From JAXDBM01 sp964460245 (GTDB lineage: Bacteria > Desulfobacterota > Syntrophia > Syntrophales > Fen-1087): a stretch of 35,471 bases of DNA. This document shows positions 8,414 through 16,447 of this stretch, piece by piece. The notes under the pieces were generated by a model. The model did not search any database. It was not told where the DNA came from and saw nothing but the letters and a program-made list of their open reading frames with translations. The first letter of the stretch is position 1. Every line of letters starts with the position of its first letter. The stretch spans positions 1-35,471 of the forward strand of contig CAYWTL010000016.1 in the NCBI GenBank assembly GCA_964460245.1. The letters run 5' to 3'. A program made the translations under genes and the position numbers.

Positions 8414-9148
8414 TCAATGGTTTTGAGTCTCCATCATCTTTCGGAACGCTTCCGTGGACCGGATGTTCGCCAGATCTCTGTCCTGCCTTGCCCACTCGAC
8501 GACCTTCGGATCGATGTCGATCGCCGACTTCAGGTTTTCCAGCGCCCGGCCGGCATCGCCCCGCTGGGCATGGAGGCAAGCCAGGTTGTAGTAAGGGTCG
8601 GCATATTGCCGCTTCTGCCGCAGGGCCCGCTCGAACAGGGAAATGGCCTCCGCGTGGCGGTTCTGGCCCATGTATATGACCCCGAGGTTGTTCATGGCAG
8701 ATACATGTGCCGGATCGATGCCCAGTGCCATCTTGTACAAATCCTCCGCCTGAGCGGGTTCGTTCCGGCGCTGCGCGTCCAGGGCGTCCCGGTAAAGGGC
8801 GCTTGCATCGGCCGGCGACCCGCTTCCATCGGGCTTTTCCGGTGCGGAAGGCGGGGCGGTGACGATGTCCGGGACGCCTTGCGGCACGGATGCCGCCGGG
8901 CGGGAAGACGCCACTGCGGAAACCCCCGAAGATTGCCGCTGTTTCATGTCCGCCGGGCGCTCCGCAAACAGGAGCAGGGCGACCCAAAGCGTCACCGCGG
9001 TGACCGCGGAAGCCGCTGCCATGGCAAGCGCCAGCGATCGTCTCCGCAAGGGCCGCCTTGGCTGTTTCGGGATCATCCCTTCGCAGGGACCGTAACGGCC
9101 GTCTTTCTCCTGCTGGGCCTTTTTCAATGCATCGTTGATATAACTCAT
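8414..9148 (-). CDS. GspB-like membrane protein with TPR repeats
   Basis: A 244-residue protein between the GspA-type ATPase and gspD. Its N-terminus MSYINDALKKAQQEKD matches the short cytoplasmic motif known from GspB/ExeB proteins. A single membrane segment lies at about 38-62, followed by a Ser/Pro/Ala-rich linker (70-113). In place of the usual GspB periplasmic domain it has about three TPR units (115-216), with signatures AEDLYKMALGIDPAHVSAMN and AISLFERALRQ. The C-terminal TPRs would lie in the periplasm. Position next to a GspA homologue supports a role in secretin assembly or its passage through peptidoglycan, as for ExeAB (inference). It could also be called simply a TPR protein. There is no clear ribosome binding site; the gap to the upstream gene is 54 bases. 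Confidence 0.82.
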   Translation of the reverse strand: MSYINDALKKAQQEKDGRYGPCEGMIPKQPRRPLRRRSLALAMAAASAVTAVTLWVALLLFAERPADMKQRQSSGVSAVASSRPAASVPQGVPDIVTAPPSAPEKPDGSGSPADASALYRDALDAQRRNEPAQAEDLYKMALGIDPAHVSAMNNLGVIYMGQNRHAEAISLFERALRQKRQYADPYYNLACLHAQRGDAGRALENLKSAIDIDPKVVEWARQDRDLANIRSTEAFRKMMETQNH

Positions 9149-9202
9149 TTCATCAATTAGTCAAGTGAATTGGGGTTGCGGAACCCTTCCCCGTACGCTC
9201 CG

Positions 9203-10147
9203 TCAGAAGGGAAAAAGCGAGACGACGCGGTTTCCGAACACGAGGGCGGTGGCCGCGGCCAGAAGCAGCAGCGCGATCACCAGAAGCGCCCACCGATCAT
9301 GACGAAGCACCCCGGGGACCCTTTTTCCGGTCAGATAAGCGGGGCCGATGTCGCGGACGGCCTCCCGCACGATGCGCCGGTCGATCCCTTCCGTTCCCTG
9401 AGCGTAGGCGATCAGCATCGCCCGGTCGCAAATGGCATTGATGCGCCTGGGAATCCCCTGCGAGTGGCGGTGGACCAGCCGGGCGGCCGGCCGCGAAAAG
9501 AAAACGCGCTCCCCGCCGCCGGCGATGTCGAGCCGGTGCCGAATGTAAAGTTCCACGTCGTCGCCATCCAGGGGATTGAGGTTATAGCGGACGGTGATCC
9601 GCTCACTGAGCTGTTTCAGGGACGGGGACGACAGCATCGCCTGAAGCTCCGGCTGGCCGATGAGCACCATCTGGATCAGCTTTTCCCGTTCCGTCTCCAG
9701 GTTGGAGATCAGACGGAGCTGTTCCAGCATCTCGTGGGAAAGATTCTGCGCCTCGTCGATCAGCAGGACCACGTTTTTCCCCTCGCCGTAACTTTTCAGG
9801 AGGAACCCGTTCAGTGCGTCGATGCAGTGCTTTTTCGATCTTTCCCCGGTCTGCAAGGGAATTCGGAACTCCTGGATGATCGTTTCCAGAAGTTCCAGGT
9901 CAGACATGGCGGCATTGAAAATGAGGGCGCTCTCCACGGACCCGTCGAGGCTTGCCAAGAATGACCGGCAGAGAGTCGTCTTTCCTGTTCCGATCCCGCC
10001 GGTCATGACAACGAACCCCTTCCTTTCGGAAATTCCGTAGATCAAATGATTCAGCGCCTCCCGGTGTTGGTCGCTCAGGAAGAGGTACCTCGGGTCCGGA
10101 GACAGCTTGAAGGGGTTTTCTTTCAGGCCGAAATAGGAAGCGTACAT
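9203..10147 (-). CDS. gspA: GspA/ExeA-type AAA ATPase
   Basis: A 314-residue ATPase. The N-terminus MYASYFGLKENPFKLSPDPRYLF is diagnostic of the ExeA/GspA family (here in two parts: MYASYFGLKENPF and SPDPRYLF). Walker A is GGIGTGKT (50-57) and Walker B is VVLLIDE (126-132), with ADP-binding sensor sequences GQPEL and GIPRRINAICDRA. One membrane helix lies near 286-305, and the protein stops about nine residues later. Characterised ExeA proteins are longer and carry a periplasmic peptidoglycan-binding domain after that helix; here it is missing. It lies three bases after gspC and is followed by the GspB-like TPR gene, so an A/B pair is kept inside the main operon. Probable role: energy-dependent help in secretin placement. 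Confidence 0.88.
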   Translation of the reverse strand: MYASYFGLKENPFKLSPDPRYLFLSDQHREALNHLIYGISERKGFVVMTGGIGTGKTTLCRSFLASLDGSVESALIFNAAMSDLELLETIIQEFRIPLQTGERSKKHCIDALNGFLLKSYGEGKNVVLLIDEAQNLSHEMLEQLRLISNLETEREKLIQMVLIGQPELQAMLSSPSLKQLSERITVRYNLNPLDGDDVELYIRHRLDIAGGGERVFFSRPAARLVHRHSQGIPRRINAICDRAMLIAYAQGTEGIDRRIVREAVRDIGPAYLTGKRVPGVLRHDRWALLVIALLLLAAATALVFGNRVVSLFPF

Positions 10148-10150
10148 GGC

Positions 10151-11077
10151 TTACCGGAAGATATAGTTGAAGGTTTCCTGCCGCCCCTGCCGGTTGATTC
10201 GCATGGATATGCTCGATCCCGATTTCATGATGTTGTAAAGTTCCATCATGTCGTCCGCCGTTTTCATGCTGCGGTTGTTGATGCCCTGGATGATATCCCC
10301 GTTGTTCAGGCCGATTTTCTGATAGACGCTGCCGTTTTTGATGTTGGAAATGATGAAGCCGTCCGGCGCTCCGGCTGAAAAATAGGGCCGGATCTGGGCC
10401 TGGCTCAGCATTGTTCCCATATCCTTCAGGCCGGCTTCGATCTCGTTCCGGTTGACCGCAATCGTCCCGTCCGGCAGGGGTGTTGCCGTCGGGTCGGGCA
10501 CGGCCGCGCCCGCTTCGGGACGATCGGGCAGGATCGGCTTTTCACTGGTTTCCGGAACCCGCAGGACCTGCTCCCGGTCGTCAATCCGGATGGCCACGGC
10601 GTTCCTCATGATCCGGACAATCCTCACGCCGCCGACCGTGTCGCCGACCCGGTAGAGCCGCTGCTTTTTCCGGCTTTTGTCTTCAATGATCGCAAAGGCA
10701 TATTTGGGGTCGCCGGCCACGGTGCCCCGGACTTCCAGCGCCCCGGCGCTTTCGATCACACCGGCCGTGCCTCCCGGGGGACTGCCCGCCGAGCCGAAAA
10801 GATTCCGCTCGGGAATGATCCGGTAGGCATCGGGGGACTCTTTTCCGTCTGTGACGGCGGCGGACGCCGCCCCGGGCGTTCCGGATGAAATGCCAGGCCA
10901 GAGCAGCCAGAGATTCAGTGACTTGTAGAAGATACCGGCGGTCAGATAGGCCAGAACGGTGATGACCAGCAGAATCAGCGCTGTTCGGTAGCGGTCCGAC
11001 CGGGACAGCAGGGCCGGAAGCTGCACACTCCGCCAATTCCATTTTGATAAGATCGCCGGTATTTTCATCGTCTGCAT
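10151..11077 (-). CDS. gspC: Type II secretion protein GspC (PDZ form)
   Basis: A 308-residue bitopic protein. A membrane helix lies at about 32-51. The periplasmic homology region starts near the signature IIPERNLFG (87-95) and continues through GTVAGDPKYAFAIIEDKSRK and YRVGDTVGG. A C-terminal PDZ domain (about 237-308) carries the GFIISNIKNGSVYQKIGLNNGDII loop in two parts (GFIISNIKNGS and IGLNNGDIIQGI). The HR domain contacts the N0 domain of GspD, and the PDZ domain is involved in substrate choice in studied systems. The ATG at 11077 is two bases after the gspN stop, and the stop is three bases before gspA, so it is translated as part of the polycistron. Confidence 0.95.
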   Translation of the reverse strand: MQTMKIPAILSKWNWRSVQLPALLSRSDRYRTALILLVITVLAYLTAGIFYKSLNLWLLWPGISSGTPGAASAAVTDGKESPDAYRIIPERNLFGSAGSPPGGTAGVIESAGALEVRGTVAGDPKYAFAIIEDKSRKKQRLYRVGDTVGGVRIVRIMRNAVAIRIDDREQVLRVPETSEKPILPDRPEAGAAVPDPTATPLPDGTIAVNRNEIEAGLKDMGTMLSQAQIRPYFSAGAPDGFIISNIKNGSVYQKIGLNNGDIIQGINNRSMKTADDMMELYNIMKSGSSISMRINRQGRQETFNYIFR

Positions 11078-11079
11078 GG

Positions 11080-11916
11080 TTACATGAATTTGACAACCGG
11101 GTTTCCAATGGTGCCGCCCAGCGACAGGGAAAACTTCTGGCCGCCCTGTCCCGCCATTTCGAAACTGCCCGTCAGGCTGATCGGGCTGGCTTTGATGTCC
11201 TGCCCGTTGAGCGTAATGTCGCCCGACAGGGAACCGCTGATCCGGTCACCGGCAAATTTCAGCCTGCTGACGGTCAGCATGCCGTTCTTGAGGTTCAGTT
11301 GGGTATCGACCCTGCGGAAATCCAGACGGTCGATGCCCATCAGGCTCTCCCGAAGGGGATAACTGCCGTTGAGCAGGGTGAACTCCATCACCCCGGATCC
11401 GCCCCGGACGTCCTTTATCGATCCGCTGAAATTCAGGATCCCTTTCAGTTTTCCAGTAACCTGACGGTCCAGCCGCTCCCTCAGATAGTCATTTCTCGCA
11501 ATATCGATGCCATCAAATTCCACCCTGGCCGTTACCGGTTCCGGATGGAAAAGGAAACGGTCGCTGTCAAGTCTGGCCTTCATTGTGCCTCCGTAGCCAT
11601 TCGCCCTGACCAGCAGGATCTTCCGACCTTTCAGCAGGCTTCGATATTCGGGTTTCACGGTCATGGCGTCTGCCTGAAAAAGGACCGCCGGGCGATCGCC
11701 GGTCTGGAGAACGATTTTTTCCAGATTCAGTCCCGGCGGAAATGCCGGTTTTACGGCCCCGACGAGAAGATTGGCCTGGGGATTCAAGTCCGACACGGAG
11801 GAGGCGAAAAAACGGGCCATATCCCTGCCCGGAAAACGCAGGTAGAGGAAAATGGCGAAAATTGCCAGGGCAAAGAGGGCGTAACCTGCGACCGATTTGA
11901 CGGTATTCGTTTTCAT
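11080..11916 (-). CDS. gspN: Type II secretion protein GspN (long bacterial form)
   Basis: A 278-residue protein with an N-terminal membrane anchor (about 11-27, YALFALAIFAIFLYLRF) and a periplasmic beta-rich region resembling AsmA/GspN-type repeats (LTVSRLKFAGDRISGSLSGD, then NGQDIKASPISLTGSFEM). This fits the GspN variant found in deltaproteobacteria and spirochaetes. The position between gspM and gspC supports it. It starts one base after the gspM stop (TGA-A-ATG). GspN is optional in many systems and its exact function is unsettled. The sequence is not conserved enough to identify active residues. Confidence 0.85.
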   Translation of the reverse strand: MKTNTVKSVAGYALFALAIFAIFLYLRFPGRDMARFFASSVSDLNPQANLLVGAVKPAFPPGLNLEKIVLQTGDRPAVLFQADAMTVKPEYRSLLKGRKILLVRANGYGGTMKARLDSDRFLFHPEPVTARVEFDGIDIARNDYLRERLDRQVTGKLKGILNFSGSIKDVRGGSGVMEFTLLNGSYPLRESLMGIDRLDFRRVDTQLNLKNGMLTVSRLKFAGDRISGSLSGDITLNGQDIKASPISLTGSFEMAGQGGQKFSLSLGGTIGNPVVKFM

Positions 11917-11917
11917 T

Positions 11918-12469
11918 TCACCGAGTGCCCGGCTGCAGCGGCAGGAAGGTGACAGCCTGCAGCGTCATCGTTAAATATTCCGGACGTTCCTTCATTTTGG
12001 CGATGGCGATTTTTCGGACGCTGACCAGGTCCCGGGGGGACTCGACGGCAAAGAGGAAATCCGTGATCTGCTTCATGGTCATAGTGTCCATCTTCATTTC
12101 CGCGGAGGATTCTTCAAAGGCCCCTGCCGTAACCGGTCGGGACGGATTGATGTATTTGATGTGGGGCTTCATTTGTGTTTCCGCCGCCTTTTTCTCCAGG
12201 TATGAAAAGAGGGTGAAATCCCGTGGCCTGCGCGCCAGGGCCTGCCGGATGTCTTCGGCCTGCTGTTTGATCGCCGCGTATTCCCCACCCAGCGTGGTCA
12301 TCTCCTTCAGCACCCGTTCATTGGCGGCAATGGACCGGTCCAGCTTCTGCCGGGCTTCCCGCAAAGTAAAGACCGTCAGCGAAAGGATCAAAAAAACCAG
12401 CGCCGCGGCCGCGCCGCCGGCCGCCCAGCGCTTCTGGACGACGGTCAATTTCTCCCAGAATGCTCTCAT
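11918..12469 (-). CDS. gspM: Type II secretion protein GspM-like
   Basis: A 183-residue bitopic protein: short cytoplasmic start, membrane helix at about 17-35, a predicted coiled-coil (40-85, rich in Glu/Lys/Arg/Gln), then a small ferredoxin-like periplasmic domain. This is the architecture of GspM/PilO. The family is too divergent for motif-based proof, so the call depends on position directly after gspL with an ATGA overlap (12466-12469). GspM partners GspL and GspC in the inner-membrane platform. Confidence 0.85.
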   Translation of the reverse strand: MRAFWEKLTVVQKRWAAGGAAAALVFLILSLTVFTLREARQKLDRSIAANERVLKEMTTLGGEYAAIKQQAEDIRQALARRPRDFTLFSYLEKKAAETQMKPHIKYINPSRPVTAGAFEESSAEMKMDTMTMKQITDFLFAVESPRDLVSVRKIAIAKMKERPEYLTMTLQAVTFLPLQPGTR

Positions 12470-13998
12470 CGCTTCAGTGTCAGTTGCATGTCGAACTCCA
12501 CCCGCTCCCCCTGCTTGAGCAACGTCGTGGCGCCGATCGTCACGCTGCCGAATAATTTGGATTTCGCGAGTTCCCGCTTGATCGCGTCCACGGCGTCGAA
12601 ATTTCCGGCCTGCCCCCTGATCGTGACGACATCGTTTTCCAGGGCGAAGTTGCTAAGCAGCAGTTCCGTTCCGGTCGGGGTGAGTGCGGAGATGTCGCGG
12701 AGGATGTCCAGCACCTTGACCCGCGGCCTGGTTTCACCCATGCCTTGGGAAACCTTGAGGGCTTCCATCATTCCGGCCTTCATCTGGGAAAGGGGGTCCA
12801 CGATTCTTTTGGCTTCCGGGTTGTATCGCTTGAACAGGGCGGTGATCTCGTCTTTCAGACGCGTGTTTCGCATATCCGCATAGCGGTAGTCCAGGTAAGC
12901 GTCTGTCAGGCCAAGCAAGGCAAACAGCAGGAGGCCCGCCGCCGCCCAGCGGAGCTTCCCCACGAACCGGACATAGGCGTCCTTGAATTTTTCATCCTGT
13001 TCACTGAACCGGAAGCCCATTCCCCTTTTGGGGCCCCGCGTGGCCAGAGCCAGGGCCTGGTTCATGATCGCCGGCTGCCACTGTGCGCGGACAGCCGCGT
13101 CCATGACGATGTCGCTGCTCTCCGCAAGGTCGGCCGGGGATACCGGGGCCGAAAAGGCACGGGACAGGCCTTCCCGCAGGGGCCGGTAGAGGGAGCCGCC
13201 GCCGGTCGTCAGGATCCGGGAAATGCCCTGTTCGATGCGTCCCTGCCAGGAAAGGAAATCCACGGTCCTTTTCAGTTCCGCCAGAAACGACGCACAGGGA
13301 GGCAGGTCTGCGGACGCCGGGCCGCTCTCCTCTTGCCGCTTTCTCCGGTCCGCCTCGCCGAAACCGATGCCCCAGCTTTCGGCCAGCGCTTCCGTGACCT
13401 GCCGGCCGCCGAAGTCGAAATCCCGAACCTGGACGAGCAATCCTTGGTGGACAAAGACAGCGACGGTCCGGGTGGCGCCGATATCGAGCAGCAGGTCGCA
13501 GCCCCCTTCCGTCCCTTTCATGAAAAGACGGGAGGCTGCCGTGATGCCGTCGATGTCGAGGGGCGCCGTGCTTCGGACATGTTTTTCCAGCAACGCCAGG
13601 CGCTCCCGGATGGCGGATTTGGGCGCAGCAGCGGTGAAGATCTCCGATTTTTCGGCTGTTCCGACGGTCACGTAATCGATCACGACATCGTCGATGCCGC
13701 AGTGGATCAGCGGCTCCAGCGCGAAAGCGAGGGTCTGGCGGATTTTCTTGTCATTCCGGAAGGGAAGCGAGAGGTTGCGAAAGGAGATGTTTCTCGCGGG
13801 CAGCGCCGTTACGCAGATACAGCCGCGGCATTCGGGATTGTCAAACAGTTTCTGAAGGGCACCGGGAAGACCGCCGGGTTCGCCGATCGGAACGATCTTT
13901 GCCCCGACGACCCGGTGCCCGCCCTTCATGATCCTGACCGCCAGCACTGCCTTGAGCGCGTCTTCTCCGATATCGAGGCCCAATATCTTGTCGGTCAT
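12466..13998 (-). CDS. gspL: Type II secretion protein GspL (actin-like cytoplasmic domain)
   Basis: From the ATG at 13998 (TGATG overlap with the gspK stop; an adjacent TTG lies one codon upstream) this is a 510-residue protein. Residues 1-340 have the PilM/GspL actin-like fold and, notably, readable nucleotide-binding elements: LGLDIGEDALKAV (7-19), LLLDIGATRTVAVF (169-182) and ILTTGGGSLY (262-271). A membrane helix lies at about 349-367. The periplasmic part (370-510) resembles PilN/GspL, with a coiled segment and a ferredoxin-like domain. The cytoplasmic domain recruits GspE. The fused PilM+PilN layout is normal for GspL. It ends with an ATGA overlap into gspM. Confidence 0.92.
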   Translation of the reverse strand: MTDKILGLDIGEDALKAVLAVRIMKGGHRVVGAKIVPIGEPGGLPGALQKLFDNPECRGCICVTALPARNISFRNLSLPFRNDKKIRQTLAFALEPLIHCGIDDVVIDYVTVGTAEKSEIFTAAAPKSAIRERLALLEKHVRSTAPLDIDGITAASRLFMKGTEGGCDLLLDIGATRTVAVFVHQGLLVQVRDFDFGGRQVTEALAESWGIGFGEADRRKRQEESGPASADLPPCASFLAELKRTVDFLSWQGRIEQGISRILTTGGGSLYRPLREGLSRAFSAPVSPADLAESSDIVMDAAVRAQWQPAIMNQALALATRGPKRGMGFRFSEQDEKFKDAYVRFVGKLRWAAAGLLLFALLGLTDAYLDYRYADMRNTRLKDEITALFKRYNPEAKRIVDPLSQMKAGMMEALKVSQGMGETRPRVKVLDILRDISALTPTGTELLLSNFALENDVVTIRGQAGNFDAVDAIKRELAKSKLFGSVTIGATTLLKQGERVEFDMQLTLKR

Positions 13999-14972
13999 CA
14001 ATCCGCTTTCCAGGACAGCAGCCTGTAATTTGTCCGGTCCGGCCCCCTCCGAATGACGCCGCTCACCGTCCGCGTCATGCGGTTCATCACCCCGGTGGAA
14101 ACGATCTTGAAGTAGCTGCTTCTCGTCGTAACCAGCCGCGACGCGATGGAGACATTGGTCATTTCGGGGAGCTTCTGATACCAGGTGGCGCTGGAGAGGT
14201 CATGTTCCCTGTTTTTCCGGTATTCGTCCATCCGGTCGGCCAGTTCCGCGGTCATGTCCGGGGAAAGCGATCGCAAGACCGGTTTCGGCGCCGTATTGAT
14301 ATTGATTTTACCATCCCCGTGGACCGTCAGCAGCTGTCGGAGGCCGGGCGTATCCGCCGTTCCGTAGTAGAGCCGATCCGTCATCCCCTTTATCATTAAA
14401 AGTTCCTCAATGCAATCCAGAGGGCCGTTCTTGGCGGCATAGGGCCTCACGAGCGCCCGATAATGCGAGCTTTCGGCGCCGACGCCGGTCACATCCTCAT
14501 CCGAATCGATCCAGTCCTTGATCGCATCGACGATTTCCCCGATTTTTCCGGAATCCAGGTTGAATTCCGGGAGCCCAAGCAGCCGAATCAGCAGGTCCCG
14601 GATATCCGGGTTGTAGGCATTGCCGTCCGCCAGCCTGTTGATGTTGATCTTTCCGGCTTCGTCTTCAATCGGGACGGTGAAGTAGCCGTCCGGAAAGAGC
14701 AGTTTCGATTTTTCCTCAATCAGGCGGACATTGCCCCAGTCGGCGGTCAGTGCGTCGTATTCCCGCCGGTCGGCGAGCAGCAGCGCAGCGCCCGCATCGA
14801 ATCCCGACTTGGCGATGTATACAAGCTTGATGCCGTCGCTCAGATTGGCAGCCTCGTGGATGTCCGACCGTGTAGACCGGTTCAGTTCGATGGTGACGGC
14901 GACGAGTACGCTGATCATCAGGATGACCAGGATCAGAGCGACACCGCGATTGTCCCCGTTTCTTCTATTCAC
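13998..14972 (-). CDS. gspK: Type II secretion minor pseudopilin GspK
   Basis: A 324-residue large minor pseudopilin that starts with GTG at 14972, overlapping the end of gspJ by eight bases. The short leader MNRRNGDNRG is cleaved before VALILVILMISVLVAVTIEL. Glu at +5 is absent, as is characteristic of GspK. The large alpha-helical domain includes the two GspK signatures EDEAGKININRLA and GDGKININTAP, together with the PDIRDLLIRLL and DAIKDWIDSD segments. GspK caps the pseudopilus in a complex with I and J. Its size and the KININ motifs make the call secure. Confidence 0.96.
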   Translation of the reverse strand: MNRRNGDNRGVALILVILMISVLVAVTIELNRSTRSDIHEAANLSDGIKLVYIAKSGFDAGAALLLADRREYDALTADWGNVRLIEEKSKLLFPDGYFTVPIEDEAGKININRLADGNAYNPDIRDLLIRLLGLPEFNLDSGKIGEIVDAIKDWIDSDEDVTGVGAESSHYRALVRPYAAKNGPLDCIEELLMIKGMTDRLYYGTADTPGLRQLLTVHGDGKININTAPKPVLRSLSPDMTAELADRMDEYRKNREHDLSSATWYQKLPEMTNVSIASRLVTTRSSYFKIVSTGVMNRMTRTVSGVIRRGPDRTNYRLLSWKAD

Positions 14973-15630
14973 GTTCCACCTTGGAAAAGGGCAGGTACAC
15001 CCGCGTCATGAATGTGTAGGGGTTTGCTGGGTCGTTGGAATTGGCCAGCTTCAGCTCGATGGCAATCGCCGAGGGCGCCCTGTTCTTTTGCTGCACATCG
15101 GCGTCCGAGGCAGAATCCCAGGTTTCATGGCTCCTTCCGGCTGCATCGAAAAATCTGAGATCGAGGGAGTGAATGCGGTTGCAGAGCACGAACCCTTGCC
15201 CCGGGCCGGCCCCCCCCTCTTTTTCGCGACGCCGTTCGTCGGCCCGAAGCAGGACCAGGCCGTCCCTTTCCCGGTCATCGGCCATGAAATATTCGACGGT
15301 GCTCACGCCGGGAGAACCGCCCTTTTCGTCCACTGCCAGATTGACGGCGGCCGTGAAGGACACTGCCGCGAAGCCATCCCGTCCCCGGTCGTTGTGACGT
15401 GCCGTGATCTCGAATCTCCCTCGGTAGGGGGCGATGGCGCCGAGGTCCCGCATCATTCGCTCCATCGTCGTCCGGCCCATGTTGTAAATTTCGCTGTCGG
15501 ATTCCGAGACCCGGATGTTTCGGAAAGTTCCTGTGTAGGAAACGTAAGCCGTGGAAAGAACGATTCCCAGAATCAGGATGGCAATCAGGATTTCAATGAG
15601 GGTAAATCCCCCTTCCTTTTCCCGGGTCAT
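14965..15630 (-). CDS. gspJ: Type II secretion minor pseudopilin GspJ
   Basis: A 221-residue pseudopilin with the leader MTREKEGG cleaved before FTLIEILIAILILGIVLSTA (Glu at +5). GGAAGAAG precedes the ATG at 15630. The periplasmic portion contains the family-typical MERMMRDLGAIAPYRGRFEI-type stretch and a late SAIAIELKLA segment seen in GspJ beta strands. The length and the position between gspI and gspK agree with GspJ. It forms the pseudopilus tip with I and K. Confidence 0.92.
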   Translation of the reverse strand: MTREKEGGFTLIEILIAILILGIVLSTAYVSYTGTFRNIRVSESDSEIYNMGRTTMERMMRDLGAIAPYRGRFEITARHNDRGRDGFAAVSFTAAVNLAVDEKGGSPGVSTVEYFMADDRERDGLVLLRADERRREKEGGAGPGQGFVLCNRIHSLDLRFFDAAGRSHETWDSASDADVQQKNRAPSAIAIELKLANSNDPANPYTFMTRVYLPFSKVERE

Positions 15631-15697
15631 CGCACTTCTTCCGTTTCAAAGTGGACGTTTCCGATACCCGAAGAACTTTCCACGTGTTGCATGCTGT

Positions 15698-16129
15698 TCA
15701 TTGCCTCACCATCAGTTTGTACCGGACCACCGTGAACGTATTGTTTTTTGCCAGCCGCTCATGCGTGACGATCATTTCCAGCCTTTTGACACGGTCGATT
15801 TCGGTGTCACGGACCTCCAGCCGCCACCGATAATCGGGGAATTCCACTCCGAAATCGCCGTCTTCTGATTGAAGGTTCCGCGGATCCTTTGCCTCAATCT
15901 CAGTCATCCGGCTCTGTGCCAGCAGGGAGGCGGTGGTCAGGAACCGTGCATGGGCCGCCATGGACGCACTCTGGGATTGGGACTGAAAGATGACAACCAG
16001 CGCGATCGCGAGGATGGCCATGGCGATCATGACCTCCATCAGCGTGAAACCCTCGGGTCCGCAGGGGGAAAATCGGTGTGCACACTCTCCCGGCTTCCCC
16101 GCAGGGACGATCCGGATGATTTTTTTCAT
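15698..16129 (-). CDS. gspI: Type II secretion minor pseudopilin GspI
   Basis: First gene of the secretion operon. The open frame extends to 16282, but the ATG at 16129 (MKKIIRIVPAGKPGE) is the better start and gives 143 residues. The 27-residue leader ends CGPEG, and cleavage leaves FTLMEVMIAMAILAIALVVI with Glu at +5; FTLMEVMIA is typical of GspI. The segment LAQSRMTEIEA matches the conserved GspI helix region. No good ribosome binding site is seen before this ATG, so the start is the least sure part. GspI nucleates the tip complex with J and K. The promoter lies about 190 bases upstream. Confidence 0.88.
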   Translation of the reverse strand: MKKIIRIVPAGKPGECAHRFSPCGPEGFTLMEVMIAMAILAIALVVIFQSQSQSASMAAHARFLTTASLLAQSRMTEIEAKDPRNLQSEDGDFGVEFPDYRWRLEVRDTEIDRVKRLEMIVTHERLAKNNTFTVVRYKLMVRQ

Positions 16130-16301
16130 GATGTCAGGACGCCCTTTGCATGGATCATCGCCGGTTCGCCGGAGCGAGACCTCTTCCCTGTCCACGGGAG
16201 ATTTTTTGAATGGATCGGATGAAACGGCATCCCATCGCTCGGATTGACAACAACCCCCGGAGCGCTGTGACAGATCACGCATGACGGATATCTGTGATTC
16301 A

Positions 16302-16318
16302 TTTCAAACGACTTGAAA
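16302..16318. promoter_or_regulatory. Dyad at the start of the secretion operon (possible operator)
   Basis: Perfect inverted repeat TTTCAA-ACGAC-TTGAAA. Its right arm touches the -10 box of the leftward promoter and the rest covers the expected transcription start, a place where a repressor would block initiation. No cognate regulator is encoded in the window. Confidence 0.45.
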
Positions 16319-16345
16319 CCATAGCAAAATCACGAGCGCTGTCAA
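16318..16345 (-). promoter_or_regulatory. Promoter of the type II secretion operon
   Basis: On the minus strand: TTGACA (16340-16345), a 16-base spacer and TATGGT (16318-16323), the latter preceded by TGC, giving an extended -10. This is one of the best sigma-70-like promoters in the window and is correctly placed upstream of gspI. Confidence 0.65.
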
Positions 16346-16370
16346 GTTGCGATTGGTTTGTGTTCCCCTC

Positions 16371-16399
16371 TTGACCGTCCGGGCGTGGTATGGTAGAAG
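16371..16399 (+). promoter_or_regulatory. Promoter of the zinc-ribbon-hflX operon
   Basis: TTGACC (16371-16376), a 17-base spacer and TAGAAG (16394-16399). It lies about 50 bases before the zinc-ribbon start, which has its own AAGGAG. Confidence 0.5.
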
Positions 16400-16447
16400 A
16401 TAAAAAGAGCCTGATTTTACATCGGGAAAGGAAAACAAGGAGTTCTT

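Larger units (their letters stand above)
16130..16447. other. Intergenic region with divergent promoters (gspI operon / zinc-ribbon-hflX)
   Basis: A 318-base region with no gene I can support. It holds a promoter for each flanking operon, a dyad next to the leftward promoter, and two copies of GAGCGCTGT (16260-16268 and 16334-16342), the second overlapping the base just upstream of the leftward -35 box. The leftward transcript would have a leader of about 180 bases. Confidence 0.7.

Noticed and set aside
8370..8987. N-terminal extension of GspD up to 8987
   Set aside because: This part overlaps the TPR gene in another frame and has a shadow-like composition. A signal peptide starts at the ATG at 8369.
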